DNA from: Caballeronia cordobensis
GTDB lineage: Bacteria > Pseudomonadota > Gammaproteobacteria > Burkholderiales > Burkholderiaceae
NCBI RefSeq assembly: GCF_001544575.2
Contig: NZ_FCNY02000004.1
Location: 310,001 to 374,000, forward strand
DNA length: 64,000 nt
Direction of reading: 5' to 3'
Shown: in pieces, positions 27,913-36,188 of the stretch
How the letters are laid out: every line of letters starts with the position of its first letter
Numbering within the stretch: position 1 is the stretch's first letter
Translations under genes and position numbers: made by a program
The notes under the pieces: model-generated
The model's input: only the letters and a program-made list of their open reading frames with translations
Told to the model about the DNA's origin: nothing
Databases searched by the model: none

Positions 27913-29136
27913 TCACCATGTGACGGGCAACGCTTCCAGCCGATAAACCTGCGATGTGCTGTTGAACGCGAGCGACTCGACCGGCACCGCGAGCCGCAAT
28001 CCCGGCAGGCGCTTGAAGAGCATGCTGAACACGGTATGGAGTTCGAGACGCGCGAGCGGTTGCCCGAGGCACTGATGAATGCCGTAGGCGAACGCGACAT
28101 GCTCTTGCGGATTGCGATGGATGTCGAACGTATCCGGTTGCGGGAACACGTCGGGATCGCGATTGGCCGCGAAGATCAGCGGATAGACGCCTTCTCCGGC
28201 GTGAATGAGCTGTCCGCCGATCGTCACGTCCGCCGTCGCCACGCGCGCCGAATTGAAATGCGCGATGGTATGAAAGCGCAGCATCTCTTCGACCGCGCCC
28301 GCGAGCAGTGAAGGGTCGGCGTCGAGTTCCGCGCGCTGGGCGGGGTTCATCAGCAGCGACAGGGTGCCGAGACCGATCTGGCTGCCGGTCGTGCCATGTC
28401 CCGCCGAGTACAGCAGCGAAGCGATCCGCACCACTTCCTCGCGCGTCACGTGTCCCTGCTGAATCTGTTCGATGACGAGACGGCTCAGCATGTCGCGGCC
28501 ATCGCCGGGATCGGCTTCCTTTTGCGCGACGATGCGGCCGAGATGCGCCTCCATCTTGCGCACGGCGTCCTGCACGACCTCGGGCGCAGCGGTGTGATCG
28601 TTACGCGTCGTGCTCCATTCGCCGAGTCGCGCGTGGTCCTCGTAGGGCACGCCGAGCAGCGCGGAAATGACCATCGACGGCAGCGGCTGCGAAAAGTGCT
28701 CGACGAAGTCGAGCGGCGGTCCGTGCTCGATCATCCTGTCGATGAGTTCATCGACGAACTGCCGGACCATCGGGCGCAAGTCGCTCATGCGCTTCTGCAT
28801 GAAGTCTTTCGTGAGCATCCGCCGAAAACGCGCATGATCCGGGTCGTCCATGTTGATGAACGCCTGACGCGAGCGCGCCTGCACGGCCCGTGCGGGCGAA
28901 ACGGACGGATAGCCCGGCCGAAACGGATCGACGCTGAAGAACGGACTGCCGAGGATGGCGCGCACGTCCTCCCAGCGCGTGGCGATCCAGGCCGTGGAGC
29001 CATCCCACAGCCGGACCTTGCTGAGCGGCTGATTCGCGCGCAGGCACGCATATTCGGCTGGCGGACTGAGCGGCGCGTCCGGACGGCCGAAGGGGAATGC
29101 GGGCTCGTGAGCCATCACGTCTGCATCGTTTTGCAC
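27913..29136 (-). CDS. cytochrome P450, second of two related enzymes
   Basis: A 407-aa soluble P450. The heme loop is FAYGIHQCLGQPLAR with thiolate Cys356 and the ExxR lies in VEEMLRFHT. The I-helix reads AGHGTT (245-250): the acid before the conserved threonines, Glu244 in the paralogue at 7183, is replaced by Gly248, which may alter proton delivery. GTG 29136 is preceded by GAGGAG eight bases upstream, so it is preferred over ATG 29115. No ferredoxin or reductase gene lies in this operon; it must borrow one of the two chains at 5.6-7.1 or 11.9-13.5 kb. Confidence 0.93.
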   Translation of the reverse strand: MQNDADVMAHEPAFPFGRPDAPLSPPAEYACLRANQPLSKVRLWDGSTAWIATRWEDVRAILGSPFFSVDPFRPGYPSVSPARAVQARSRQAFINMDDPDHARFRRMLTKDFMQKRMSDLRPMVRQFVDELIDRMIEHGPPLDFVEHFSQPLPSMVISALLGVPYEDHARLGEWSTTRNDHTAAPEVVQDAVRKMEAHLGRIVAQKEADPGDGRDMLSRLVIEQIQQGHVTREEVVRIASLLYSAGHGTTGSQIGLGTLSLLMNPAQRAELDADPSLLAGAVEEMLRFHTIAHFNSARVATADVTIGGQLIHAGEGVYPLIFAANRDPDVFPQPDTFDIHRNPQEHVAFAYGIHQCLGQPLARLELHTVFSMLFKRLPGLRLAVPVESLAFNSTSQVYRLEALPVTW

Positions 29137-29161
29137 GCGTAGTTCTCCTCGATTCGAGCCT

Positions 29162-30532
29162 TCATTCCAGGCCGACATTGCCCGTCGCCGGCACGTCGAG
29201 CGTGCTGCGGCCGGCATCCGCCTTCGAGCGCGACTGGCTGACATGAAAGGCGAGAAACGCCGATACAAGGAAGAAGCCGGACATCACGTAGAGTCCTGTG
29301 CGGCTCGTTCCCGTCAGATCATGCGATATGCCGAGAATCCACGGCCCGACAAGTCCCGCGGTGCTCGCGACCGAGTTGATGAAGGCAATCGCGATCGCCG
29401 CCCGCGCGCCGCTGAACGACATCGCGGGGATGGTCCAGAAGAGCGGCACGGCAGCCTGCACGCCCGCTGCGCTGATGCACAGACCAATCAGGCCGATGAC
29501 GGGCGATTCGACGCGCGCCGTGATGCACAGGCCGATCGCGGATAGCAGCAGGACGATCAGCAGATGCCATTTCCGGTCGCCGGTCTTGCGCGACGTCCAT
29601 GCGACGAGCGCGATGCCGAAGACCGCCGCGAGCCATGGAATCGAAGAGATCAGGCCCGCTGCGACGGCATCGACGTGAAAGCGTTCCTGCACGATCTTCG
29701 GCAGAAAGTACGTGACCGCCCAGAAGCCGATGATGATGCAGAACTCGAGACCGATATAGAGCCAGGTCAGCGAATCGCACACGACGGCCTTGAGCTCGCT
29801 CAGATCCGCCTTCGAATGTCCATGACCCGATGTGGTCTTGGCAAGCAGATAGTCGCGCTCTTCGTCTGTGAGCCACCGCGCCTCCCTCGGGCCATCGGGA
29901 AGAATGAACAGCACGAGGATACCCATCAGAACGGCCGGAATGCCTTCGAGCGCAAAGGCCCAGCGCCATCCCGCGATGCCTGCTACGCCGTCCATCAACA
30001 ACAGCGCGGCCGTGACGACCGAGCCGAGCGCGAGCGATATCGGCACGCTTAGTTCGAGCGTCAGATAGGCCTGACCGAGCAGATGCCGCGGATACCAGAA
30101 CGTCAGATAGAACAGCACGCCGGGAAAGAAGCCCGCCTCCGCGACGCCCAACAAGAAGCGCAGCGTGTAGAGCATGGGAACACTGTGCGTTGCCGCGAGA
30201 AGGCATGTCACGATGCCCCAACTGATCATGATCCGCGCGATCCAGCGTCGTGCGCCGAAACGCACGATGGCCATGTTCGAGGGCACTTCGAACACGAGGT
30301 AACCGAGAAAGAAGACGCCTGCCGCGAAACCGAACGCGGATGCCGTGAGATGGAGTTCCTTGGAGATAGGCGAGAACAGCACGCCGAGATTGGCGCGATC
30401 GATATAGTTGATGAAGAAACACAGTATGAGGATCGGAATGATCCGCAGCGTCACCTTCAGGAAGATCTTCCGCTCGATGGCGGCGTGTCTGTCGGACCGT
30501 TCGGCGCCTTGCGCGACTGGATTGATTTGCAT
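29162..30532 (-). CDS. MFS transporter, anion:cation symporter (ACS) family
   Basis: A 456-aa carrier with about 12 membrane spans. The N-terminus has RIIPILILCFFINYIDRANL and the loop YIDRANLG, typical of ACS-family (phthalate, tartrate, glucarate) symporters. The second-helix region is FEVPSNMAIVRFGARRWIAR, followed by the RFLLGVAEAGFFPGVLFYLT signature. ATG 30532 follows GGAGACG. First gene of the MFS-P450-SDR unit and probably an organic-acid importer. Motif copy d lies about 290 bp upstream. Confidence 0.92.
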   Translation of the reverse strand: MQINPVAQGAERSDRHAAIERKIFLKVTLRIIPILILCFFINYIDRANLGVLFSPISKELHLTASAFGFAAGVFFLGYLVFEVPSNMAIVRFGARRWIARIMISWGIVTCLLAATHSVPMLYTLRFLLGVAEAGFFPGVLFYLTFWYPRHLLGQAYLTLELSVPISLALGSVVTAALLLMDGVAGIAGWRWAFALEGIPAVLMGILVLFILPDGPREARWLTDEERDYLLAKTTSGHGHSKADLSELKAVVCDSLTWLYIGLEFCIIIGFWAVTYFLPKIVQERFHVDAVAAGLISSIPWLAAVFGIALVAWTSRKTGDRKWHLLIVLLLSAIGLCITARVESPVIGLIGLCISAAGVQAAVPLFWTIPAMSFSGARAAIAIAFINSVASTAGLVGPWILGISHDLTGTSRTGLYVMSGFFLVSAFLAFHVSQSRSKADAGRSTLDVPATGNVGLE

Positions 30533-30870
30533 CGTCTCCTCACCAATGAGAGTGATCGGGCACTATCGACTGTCTTTACCGCTTCTTCGTGGCGGCATGG
30601 TGCAAACGTCGGACGGGCTCGACAGCGCGGCGCGAGACGAGGTCTTGCCGGTTTCGCGCGGATCGCGAAGACGACGAAGCCCCGGGGCCACGAAACAACG
30701 TTCGTGGTCCCTGCGTTCAGATTGGCTCGCTGAAGGTCATGCACGACGCTTGGCGCGCGCCGCGCTGGTCGGTCTGTCCGGATACGTTTGTCTGCCGGTA
30801 GCTTATGCGCCGACGCATGAGGCGACCAATACGTTTTTCCGATCCATTGAGACGAAAAATCTAGCGACGG
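30533..30870. other. 338-bp regulatory region upstream of the MFS-P450-SDR unit
   Basis: No gene was found here. It contains motif copy d (30825-30852) and a perfect 7-bp inverted repeat, CCACGAA (30688-30694) with TTCGTGG (30701-30707), which could be an operator or a leader hairpin for the MFS transcript. Confidence 0.55.
30825..30852 (-). promoter_or_regulatory. shared regulon motif, copy d (upstream of MFS-P450-SDR)
   Basis: On the minus strand this is TCTCAATGGATCGG then AAAAACGTATTGGT, identical over 28 bp to copy c at 21978-22005. It is oriented toward the MFS gene at 30532. TTGGTC is followed by weak -10 candidates (TAAGCT after 18 nt). Confidence 0.55.
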
Positions 30871-31125
30871 TCAAAGGGCCGCCGCAGCGCCCCACGCGTT
30901 GATGAAGGGACGCGCCTTTTGCGGGGGATAGACCTGCCAGGAGCCATCGTCATGGCGAAAGAAAAGCATCGACAGATTGCGCGACGCGCGACTGACCTCC
31001 ACGCGCACGCAGCGATGCGAACCGGCTTCGTCACGCGCGAGCCGCGCAACGCGCGCAGGAGCCGCAAGGTAGGGCGCCAGCCATTTCTCGACCAGCTCAC
31101 GTAACGTCATCGACCTATCGTTCAT
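30871..31125 (-). CDS. small conserved hypothetical protein
   Basis: An 84-aa protein, MNDRSMTLRELVEKWLAPYL onward, ending near INAWGAAAAL. The middle reads VRVEVSRASRNLSMLFFRHD and DGSWQVYPP. It has no signal peptide, membrane span or known catalytic motif. From memory it resembles short hypothetical proteins in Burkholderia; function unknown. ATG 31125 has GGGAG upstream. A TTGGTC-N4-GACCAA operator begins 27 bp upstream of its start, so it is probably controlled with the divergent TetR gene. Confidence 0.7.
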   Translation of the reverse strand: MNDRSMTLRELVEKWLAPYLAAPARVARLARDEAGSHRCVRVEVSRASRNLSMLFFRHDDGSWQVYPPQKARPFINAWGAAAAL

Positions 31126-31151
31126 TTCGCGACTCCCGGACCGGCTGTTTA

Positions 31152-31167
31152 TTGGTCCCATGACCAA
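31152..31167. promoter_or_regulatory. TetR-type operator 1
   Basis: TTGGTC-CCAT-GACCAA is a palindrome with 6-bp arms. It sits just upstream of the small gene at 31125. Its centre is 22 bp (two helical turns) from operator 2. Confidence 0.65.
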
Positions 31168-31173
31168 ATACTA

Positions 31174-31189
31174 GTGGTCAGTTGACCAA
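31174..31189. promoter_or_regulatory. TetR-type operator 2
   Basis: GTGGTC-AGTT-GACCAA has one mismatch in the left arm. It is spaced two helical turns from operator 1, as expected for cooperative dimer binding. Confidence 0.6.
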
Positions 31190-31268
31190 TAAACAAGGGC
31201 ATTTCTTTTAGGCGTTTACCATTAGAACCTTCACGTATGGAGCCGACACGGTATAAGATTCGATTGAA

Positions 31269-31284
31269 TTGGTCATATGACTAA
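31269..31284. promoter_or_regulatory. TetR-type operator 3
   Basis: TTGGTC-ATAT-GACTAA has one mismatch in the right arm. It lies 54 bp upstream of the tetR-like start at 31339, in an AT-rich segment that probably contains its promoter, and suggests autoregulation. Confidence 0.6.
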
Positions 31285-31338
31285 ATTATCTAGGTCGCGT
31301 GCACGGTAAGACAGCGGGCGACGTTACGAGACCGAGCC

Positions 31339-31989
31339 ATGAAAAATCTGACGATCGCACTTTCCGACGTGGCGACCACGGAGAAAAAGGCATCGCTACG
31401 CGGGCGACGCGAAACGCGCGTGCCGGAAATTCTCGAGGCGGCAATCAGCGTGTTCGCGGCCGAGGGAAACGGCGGATTCACGCAGCGAGGCGTCGCGGCG
31501 GCGGCGAATATCAGGCTCGCCACGCTTCAGCACTATTTCGGAACCCGCGATTCACTTCTCAAGGCGACCATCGAGGAACTGGCGCAACGCTATCTGCGCC
31601 GCTTTCATGAACTGGGAGACGATGCCCGTCTGACACCTGAATCGCGCCTTCACGCCGTGCTCGATGAGACTTTCAACACGCTGACTCAGCCAGGCAATCT
31701 CATCAGTCCGTTCGCGCTCGAATGCTGGTGCCTGGCCGAACATCACCCTTCGGTGCGCGAAGTGATGGAAGAAGTGAGCGCGAAATATCAGACGCTATTC
31801 AGCGGACTCGTCGCGCAAATCAATCCGCATCTGGCTGCGGACGAATGCCGCATCAGGGGCGCGCTGATTTATTCGCATTGGCAGGGGCTGATCGTATTTC
31901 TGCGGCGCTCGGGAAGGAACGCGCCCGACCTCGCCGCGTTTCGCAAGGCGACAGTCGTCTTGTGGACGGCGCTCGGCAAAACGTCGTAG
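31339..31989 (+). CDS. TetR-family transcriptional regulator
   Basis: A 216-aa regulator. The N-terminal HTH reads RVPEILEAAISVFAAEGNGG, FTQRGVAAAANIRLATLQHY and FGTRDSLLKAT, a clear TetR DNA-binding domain (residues about 28-80). The rest is an all-helical ligand-binding domain. It is followed after 27 bp by the PrpF-family gene, with which it may be co-transcribed, and is divergent from the small gene at 31125. Three TTGGTC-N4-GACCAA-like sites upstream are its probable operators. Confidence 0.93.
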   Translation: MKNLTIALSDVATTEKKASLRGRRETRVPEILEAAISVFAAEGNGGFTQRGVAAAANIRLATLQHYFGTRDSLLKATIEELAQRYLRRFHELGDDARLTPESRLHAVLDETFNTLTQPGNLISPFALECWCLAEHHPSVREVMEEVSAKYQTLFSGLVAQINPHLAADECRIRGALIYSHWQGLIVFLRRSGRNAPDLAAFRKATVVLWTALGKTS

Positions 31990-32016
31990 TGAATCGGGAC
32001 ATCATCGGAGAGTCGT

Positions 32017-33183
32017 GTGAGTCAATCGAAAATTCAGGCCGTCTATATGCGCGGCGGCACCAGCAAAGGCGTGTTCTTTCGCGATGACTGGCTGCCCGCC
32101 GATTCCGCCGTGCGCGATCGCATTCTGATGCGCGTGATTGGCAGTCCCGATCCGTACGGCCAGCAGATCGACGGCATGGGCGGCGCGACGTCGAGCACGA
32201 GCAAGGTGGTGATCGTCGGGCCTTCGTCGCGTGAGGATTGCGATGTGGACTATCGCTTCGGGCAGGTCGCCATCGACAAGCCCGTGGTCGACTGGTCCGG
32301 CAACTGCGGCAATCTGACGGCGGCTGTTGGACCGTTCGCCATCGCGCAAGGGCTCGTCGATGCGCCGCGCGACGGCATCGCCATCGTGCGCATCTGGCAG
32401 GCGAATATCGGCGCGAAGATCATCGCGCATGTGCCGATGAAAAGCGGCGAAGTCGTCGAAGAAGGCGATTTCGAGCTCGACGGCGTGACGTTCCCGGCTG
32501 CGGAAATCAGGATCGAGTTTCTCGATCCGGGCGGCGATGGCGACGATGCCGGCGGCGCGATGTTCCCGACCGGCAACGCCATCGACGTGCTCGACGTACC
32601 CGGCGTCGGTCCCATCGAAATGACGATGATCAACGCGGGCAATCCGGCGATTTTCATCGACGCGGCATCGCTCGGATTGCACGGCAGCGAACTACAGCGC
32701 GACGTGAACGGCGACAGCGCCTTGCTTCAGAAAGCCGAGGCGATCCGCTCGCATGCGTCCGTGCGCATGGGGCTCGCCGCGACCGCCGAAGATGCGACGC
32801 GCTTGCGGCCGCACACGCCGAAACTGGCGTTCGTGTCCAAGCCCGCGAGTTATGTGGCGTCGAGCGGGAAGGCAATCGACGCAAGCACGCTCGACATCAA
32901 TGCGCGCATCTTCTCGATGGGCAAGCTCCACCACGCGATGACCGGCACCGGCGCGGTGGCGATCGCCGTCGCGGCGGTCATTCCGGGCACCGTGGTGAAT
33001 CGGCTCGTGCCGGAATCGAAGGGATCGGTGTGCTTTGGGCATCCGTCGGGGAGTCTTCGGGTTGGCGCGGAAGCGGAGTTGAGGGATGGGGTGTGGAGGG
33101 TTACCAAGGCGGTTATGAGCCGCAGCGCGCGGAGATTGATGGAAGGGTTTGTGCTGGTGCCTTCTTTGGTGATTTCGGGTTGA
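32017..33183 (+). CDS. PrpF-family isomerase/tautomerase
   Basis: A 388-aa protein of the PrpF (2-methylaconitate cis-trans isomerase) / GalD-like family, a diaminopimelate-epimerase fold. It starts with KIQAVYMRGGTSKGVFFRDD, and has QQIDGMGGATSSTSKVVIVG, DWSGNCGNLTAAVGPFAIAQ and the C-terminal KLHHAMTGTGAVAIAVAAVI. The start is GTG 32017 with CGGAG upstream. Family members shift double bonds in unsaturated tri- or dicarboxylates. It may act with the MmgE/PrpD-family enzyme at 25657, or in a gallate/protocatechuate-like 4-oxalomesaconate step. The context does not decide between them. Confidence 0.9.
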   Translation: MSQSKIQAVYMRGGTSKGVFFRDDWLPADSAVRDRILMRVIGSPDPYGQQIDGMGGATSSTSKVVIVGPSSREDCDVDYRFGQVAIDKPVVDWSGNCGNLTAAVGPFAIAQGLVDAPRDGIAIVRIWQANIGAKIIAHVPMKSGEVVEEGDFELDGVTFPAAEIRIEFLDPGGDGDDAGGAMFPTGNAIDVLDVPGVGPIEMTMINAGNPAIFIDAASLGLHGSELQRDVNGDSALLQKAEAIRSHASVRMGLAATAEDATRLRPHTPKLAFVSKPASYVASSGKAIDASTLDINARIFSMGKLHHAMTGTGAVAIAVAAVIPGTVVNRLVPESKGSVCFGHPSGSLRVGAEAELRDGVWRVTKAVMSRSARRLMEGFVLVPSLVISG

Positions 33184-33397
33184 GTGAAGCGGGCTTGGGA
33201 GCGGAAGAGCCTGCTTGGGAGGGTGTGCCGCTTCGGCGCTGCTTGGGATGCTGTTTATCGGCGACCGGACTTCGCCGTTGTGCTTCTCTGCCTTGTTCGT
33301 TCGATTTGTCGTGAGCTGGTCAGACTAACGGGGATGACCTGGTCGTGCTGTGAAGTCGAGGGGCGTTTCTCGACCCGGAAGGGACATCGAGGCCGCC

Positions 33398-34414
33398 CTA
33401 AAGCGGACGCTCGCGAGCAGCAATGTCGGCCATCCCACCGCGTGGAAGCGCAATAGCATTCGGTAACGGCGATCTTCGGCGGACGATTGCGTTGTAAGTA
33501 AAGAAAGTCAGTGCAAACAGGAGAAGCCCTGCGATCACGTCCGCCAGATAGTGACCGCCCTGCGTCGGGGTAGACAGAATCATGATTACGTTGAGCGGAG
33601 CGGCAATGCAAACGAGTCGAGGGAATCTTCGTAAAGAATACGTGAAGAGCACCGCCAACGCCGTGTGGAATGATGGCAGAGACACTAATCCTTGTGCATT
33701 ATCGAGGTCAATAACCTTTAGAGACCCCACGCGGAGCAATGCGAAGTCGGACACCGTCGCTTTGGCGGCGTTATCGCTCACGTTGAAATGAACGAACGCG
33801 CTCGTTGCCGGAAAAGGCGTCGAGATCAAAAGCAAGTAGCAGCTTGCAATCACAAGTAAAAAAAAGAAAGCGGGCAATTCCTCGCGCGTTCCGAACAAGC
33901 CAAGAAAGACGGGTATTGCTATCAACTGCCATCGTCCGCTTGCATATGCAAATTCAAACACTCCGGAGACGAGCGGGTGAGCCAGTACCCACTGATAAAC
34001 GACGGGCCAATCGAACCCTAGCGAACGGTCAAAAGCAATCAACGAGCGCTCAATGAGAGGCGCGTCCAGCGAGACGCAGAGATAAGACAAGATAAAACTG
34101 GCCGATACGAAGAACGAAAGCAGCGCGCTCCATGCAGCTGTGTCCGACACCCTGAAGTAGCGCAACTTCTTGGTAACGACGTGATAGCGAGGAAAGCGGC
34201 CAATAGCCCGCAACATAATTGCAATGCCGAGCAGGACTAGCGTTGCTTTGCAAGGAGGAAGAAGGCTTGTCCATCTCACGGAATGATCACTCGTTGCTAT
34301 CCATAGGGCGTCGATCATCACGATGATCGAGACAATGCCCCAACCGACGACATAACACTGTCGAAGCGACCGCAGCGACGTAGTAGGGCCAGGATTCGAC
34401 TCAGGCAAGCTCAT
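33398..34414 (-). CDS. PAP2-superfamily integral membrane protein (inositolphosphotransferase-like)
   Basis: A protein of about 338 aa with six or so hydrophobic spans. The conserved phosphatase-like signature is SLPSFHTALAVLFTYSLRRF, followed by TPTQGGHYLADVIAG, matching the PSxH and HxxxD motifs of PAP2 enzymes. Such proteins hydrolyse or transfer lipid-linked phosphates at the membrane. ATG 34414 (MSLPESNPG) lacks a clear Shine-Dalgarno and the frame extends to 34678, so the start is uncertain. Base composition is visibly less GC-rich than the flanks, suggesting separate acquisition. Confidence 0.75.
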   Translation of the reverse strand: MSLPESNPGPTTSLRSLRQCYVVGWGIVSIIVMIDALWIATSDHSVRWTSLLPPCKATLVLLGIAIMLRAIGRFPRYHVVTKKLRYFRVSDTAAWSALLSFFVSASFILSYLCVSLDAPLIERSLIAFDRSLGFDWPVVYQWVLAHPLVSGVFEFAYASGRWQLIAIPVFLGLFGTREELPAFFFLLVIASCYLLLISTPFPATSAFVHFNVSDNAAKATVSDFALLRVGSLKVIDLDNAQGLVSLPSFHTALAVLFTYSLRRFPRLVCIAAPLNVIMILSTPTQGGHYLADVIAGLLLFALTFFTYNAIVRRRSPLPNAIALPRGGMADIAARERPL

Positions 34415-34712
34415 TGGCAATGTTGGATCAGGTTGCAATGAATGGCGTTCAACGGAACGTAGTAGTGGCTTGTCGTGAAGCCATCGGACATCCGTGATTA
34501 CGGCGGCGGAGCTGAGATCTTTAGACTGGAAGCGTCTCGTGATGCTGGATTCACCGAACCGCCAACAATCTGGACACCCTAGTCGATTGTCCCTTTGTGG
34601 CCGACTGGCGCACAATGCGAGCGGCAAACGCCGACCCTTCTCTACCAGCCAGCCCTCACGCACCGCCTCGTCACCCACCCCTCCCCCAAGTCATCCCGCA
34701 CACCGATGACAA

Positions 34713-36158
34713 TCAAGTCCTAGCCCCCGCCAGAGTCCCATTCTGCACAGCTATCTTTTCCACAATGGTCGGCACCAGCCGCTCAGAGAACCCCGCTGCG
34801 AAGCCAATCACAAGAATGACTTGCCAACTCATCGCCGAACCCGCGAGCGTGGCGTTGCCGAAGTTCGCGAGCGGCGTGATGCCGCTTTGCAAGAGACAAA
34901 GCAGCGCGCCCGCGCCGATCGCACCGACCGTAATCCGGAGCGCGGCATCGGCGATGTTGTCGCGTGTGAGCAGGTCGGTCAAAACCTTTCTTTGCTGGAT
35001 GTTCATCGCAATCGAGAAGAACGCGCCGATCGTGCCGGCGCGCGCGGCGAGCCAGAGTCCCGCTGTCGGATGCGAAGGGCCAAAGACGTGCGCCTTGATT
35101 ACCCAGAAGGCGATGCAAAACGCCGCAGCGACGGCCAGCGCAGACGACAAATAAAGAAATCGTCCCCACGACGCGCGCTCGGCGGCGATCTCATCGCGGA
35201 CCTCGGCCAGCGTCAGCATTGGACTCGTCGAATCGCCTTCGAGACACTGATTCAATGCGGCGGCAACGCGCGCGTTATAGCGCCGCGCGCGTTCGGCCAG
35301 ACCAGGCTTCCTGCTCTTTTCCCAACCGTCAATCAGTCCAGTAATCTGACTGCGCAACGGATTGAGGCACGCCATCTTCGCGCGCTGCTGGTCGGCGAGC
35401 GGCGTCCCCGATGAGTCAGCCACGCCTTCGTCCGCGTACTGGACGACGACTCGTTCCGAGCTGCGATAGATCGCGTAGCGCGGCGGCGCCTTGTAGTAGA
35501 TCTCGCAAATCACGCGCTCCGACAAGTCCTCCTTCCCGCGTTCCACATCGCTGATACTGGCGCCGCGACGCGGCATCAGACTGAGCAATACCTCGGCGGG
35601 CGCCTCATACGCGAGATAGTAGCCAAGCAGTTTCCGCAGCAATGGCTCATCGAGCGAGGTCAAGGGCATATCGACATTCTTGGCGACGAGGCAGCTTGCC
35701 TGGATCGTCTGGTCGATGCAACTCGCTACATCGAAGGTCGCGTTTTCCGCGCCACTCAACGGCTTGACGATTCGAACGTTCCGCACGATGCAGCTACGCG
35801 CGATATCGAAGTTCTGGCAAAGCGCGCCGACGGTGTTGTCTGAGACTTCGAACAGCACGCCCCACGTACGCGCGCTCGCTTCCTCAAGCAAGTCTGGAAC
35901 CGGCCCGCCCAAGCCTTCGCTGCGCTCGCGGAAAACCATGATCGCACCGTCGACGTAGCCCGAAGCAATGGGCTGCCGCGTCGCGTACTCGTCATACGCC
36001 TGTCTGGCCGTGTCCGCGCCAGGCTGTTCCGCTTGGGCATCGGCAGCCTCGCCGCCCACGATTTCGGTCATGCGCTGCACGGTTGTCCCGCTCGTCAGCG
36101 CACGCGCAAGCAGGCCTGCACGGTCGAGTTCCGTGCCATATGCGAAGAGGAAAGCCAT
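34713..36158 (-). CDS. GGCT-like domain fused to four C-terminal membrane segments; function unknown
   Basis: A 481-aa protein. The N-terminus FLFAYGTELDRAGLL, with WGVLFEVSDNTVGALCQNFD and LTSLDEPLLRKLLGYYLAYE, resembles the gamma-glutamylcyclotransferase-like fold (residues about 1-195). A hydrophilic linker follows to about 330. Four hydrophobic spans lie near 335-357, 367-386, 405-424 and 443-457, ending FAAGFSERLVPTIVEKIA. I do not recognise a named family for the fusion. ATG 36158 follows GGGGAC. It lies 30 bp downstream of a PG-binding/CHAP hydrolase and may be membrane-anchored immunity or processing partner; inference only. Confidence 0.75.
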   Translation of the reverse strand: MAFLFAYGTELDRAGLLARALTSGTTVQRMTEIVGGEAADAQAEQPGADTARQAYDEYATRQPIASGYVDGAIMVFRERSEGLGGPVPDLLEEASARTWGVLFEVSDNTVGALCQNFDIARSCIVRNVRIVKPLSGAENATFDVASCIDQTIQASCLVAKNVDMPLTSLDEPLLRKLLGYYLAYEAPAEVLLSLMPRRGASISDVERGKEDLSERVICEIYYKAPPRYAIYRSSERVVVQYADEGVADSSGTPLADQQRAKMACLNPLRSQITGLIDGWEKSRKPGLAERARRYNARVAAALNQCLEGDSTSPMLTLAEVRDEIAAERASWGRFLYLSSALAVAAAFCIAFWVIKAHVFGPSHPTAGLWLAARAGTIGAFFSIAMNIQQRKVLTDLLTRDNIADAALRITVGAIGAGALLCLLQSGITPLANFGNATLAGSAMSWQVILVIGFAAGFSERLVPTIVEKIAVQNGTLAGART

Positions 36159-36188
36159 GATGTCCCCAATCCAAAATTGCCACGCGCA

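Noticed and set aside
25657..33183. A methylcitrate (prp) operon
   Set aside because: MmgE/PrpD and PrpF family members are present but in separate units, with no prpB or prpC genes; a standard propionate operon is not supported.
33184..33397. The gap between the PrpF-family gene and the PAP2 gene as a possible gene remnant
   Set aside because: The open frame is a read-through of the PrpF frame and shows no domain; no terminator, tRNA or repeat was found.
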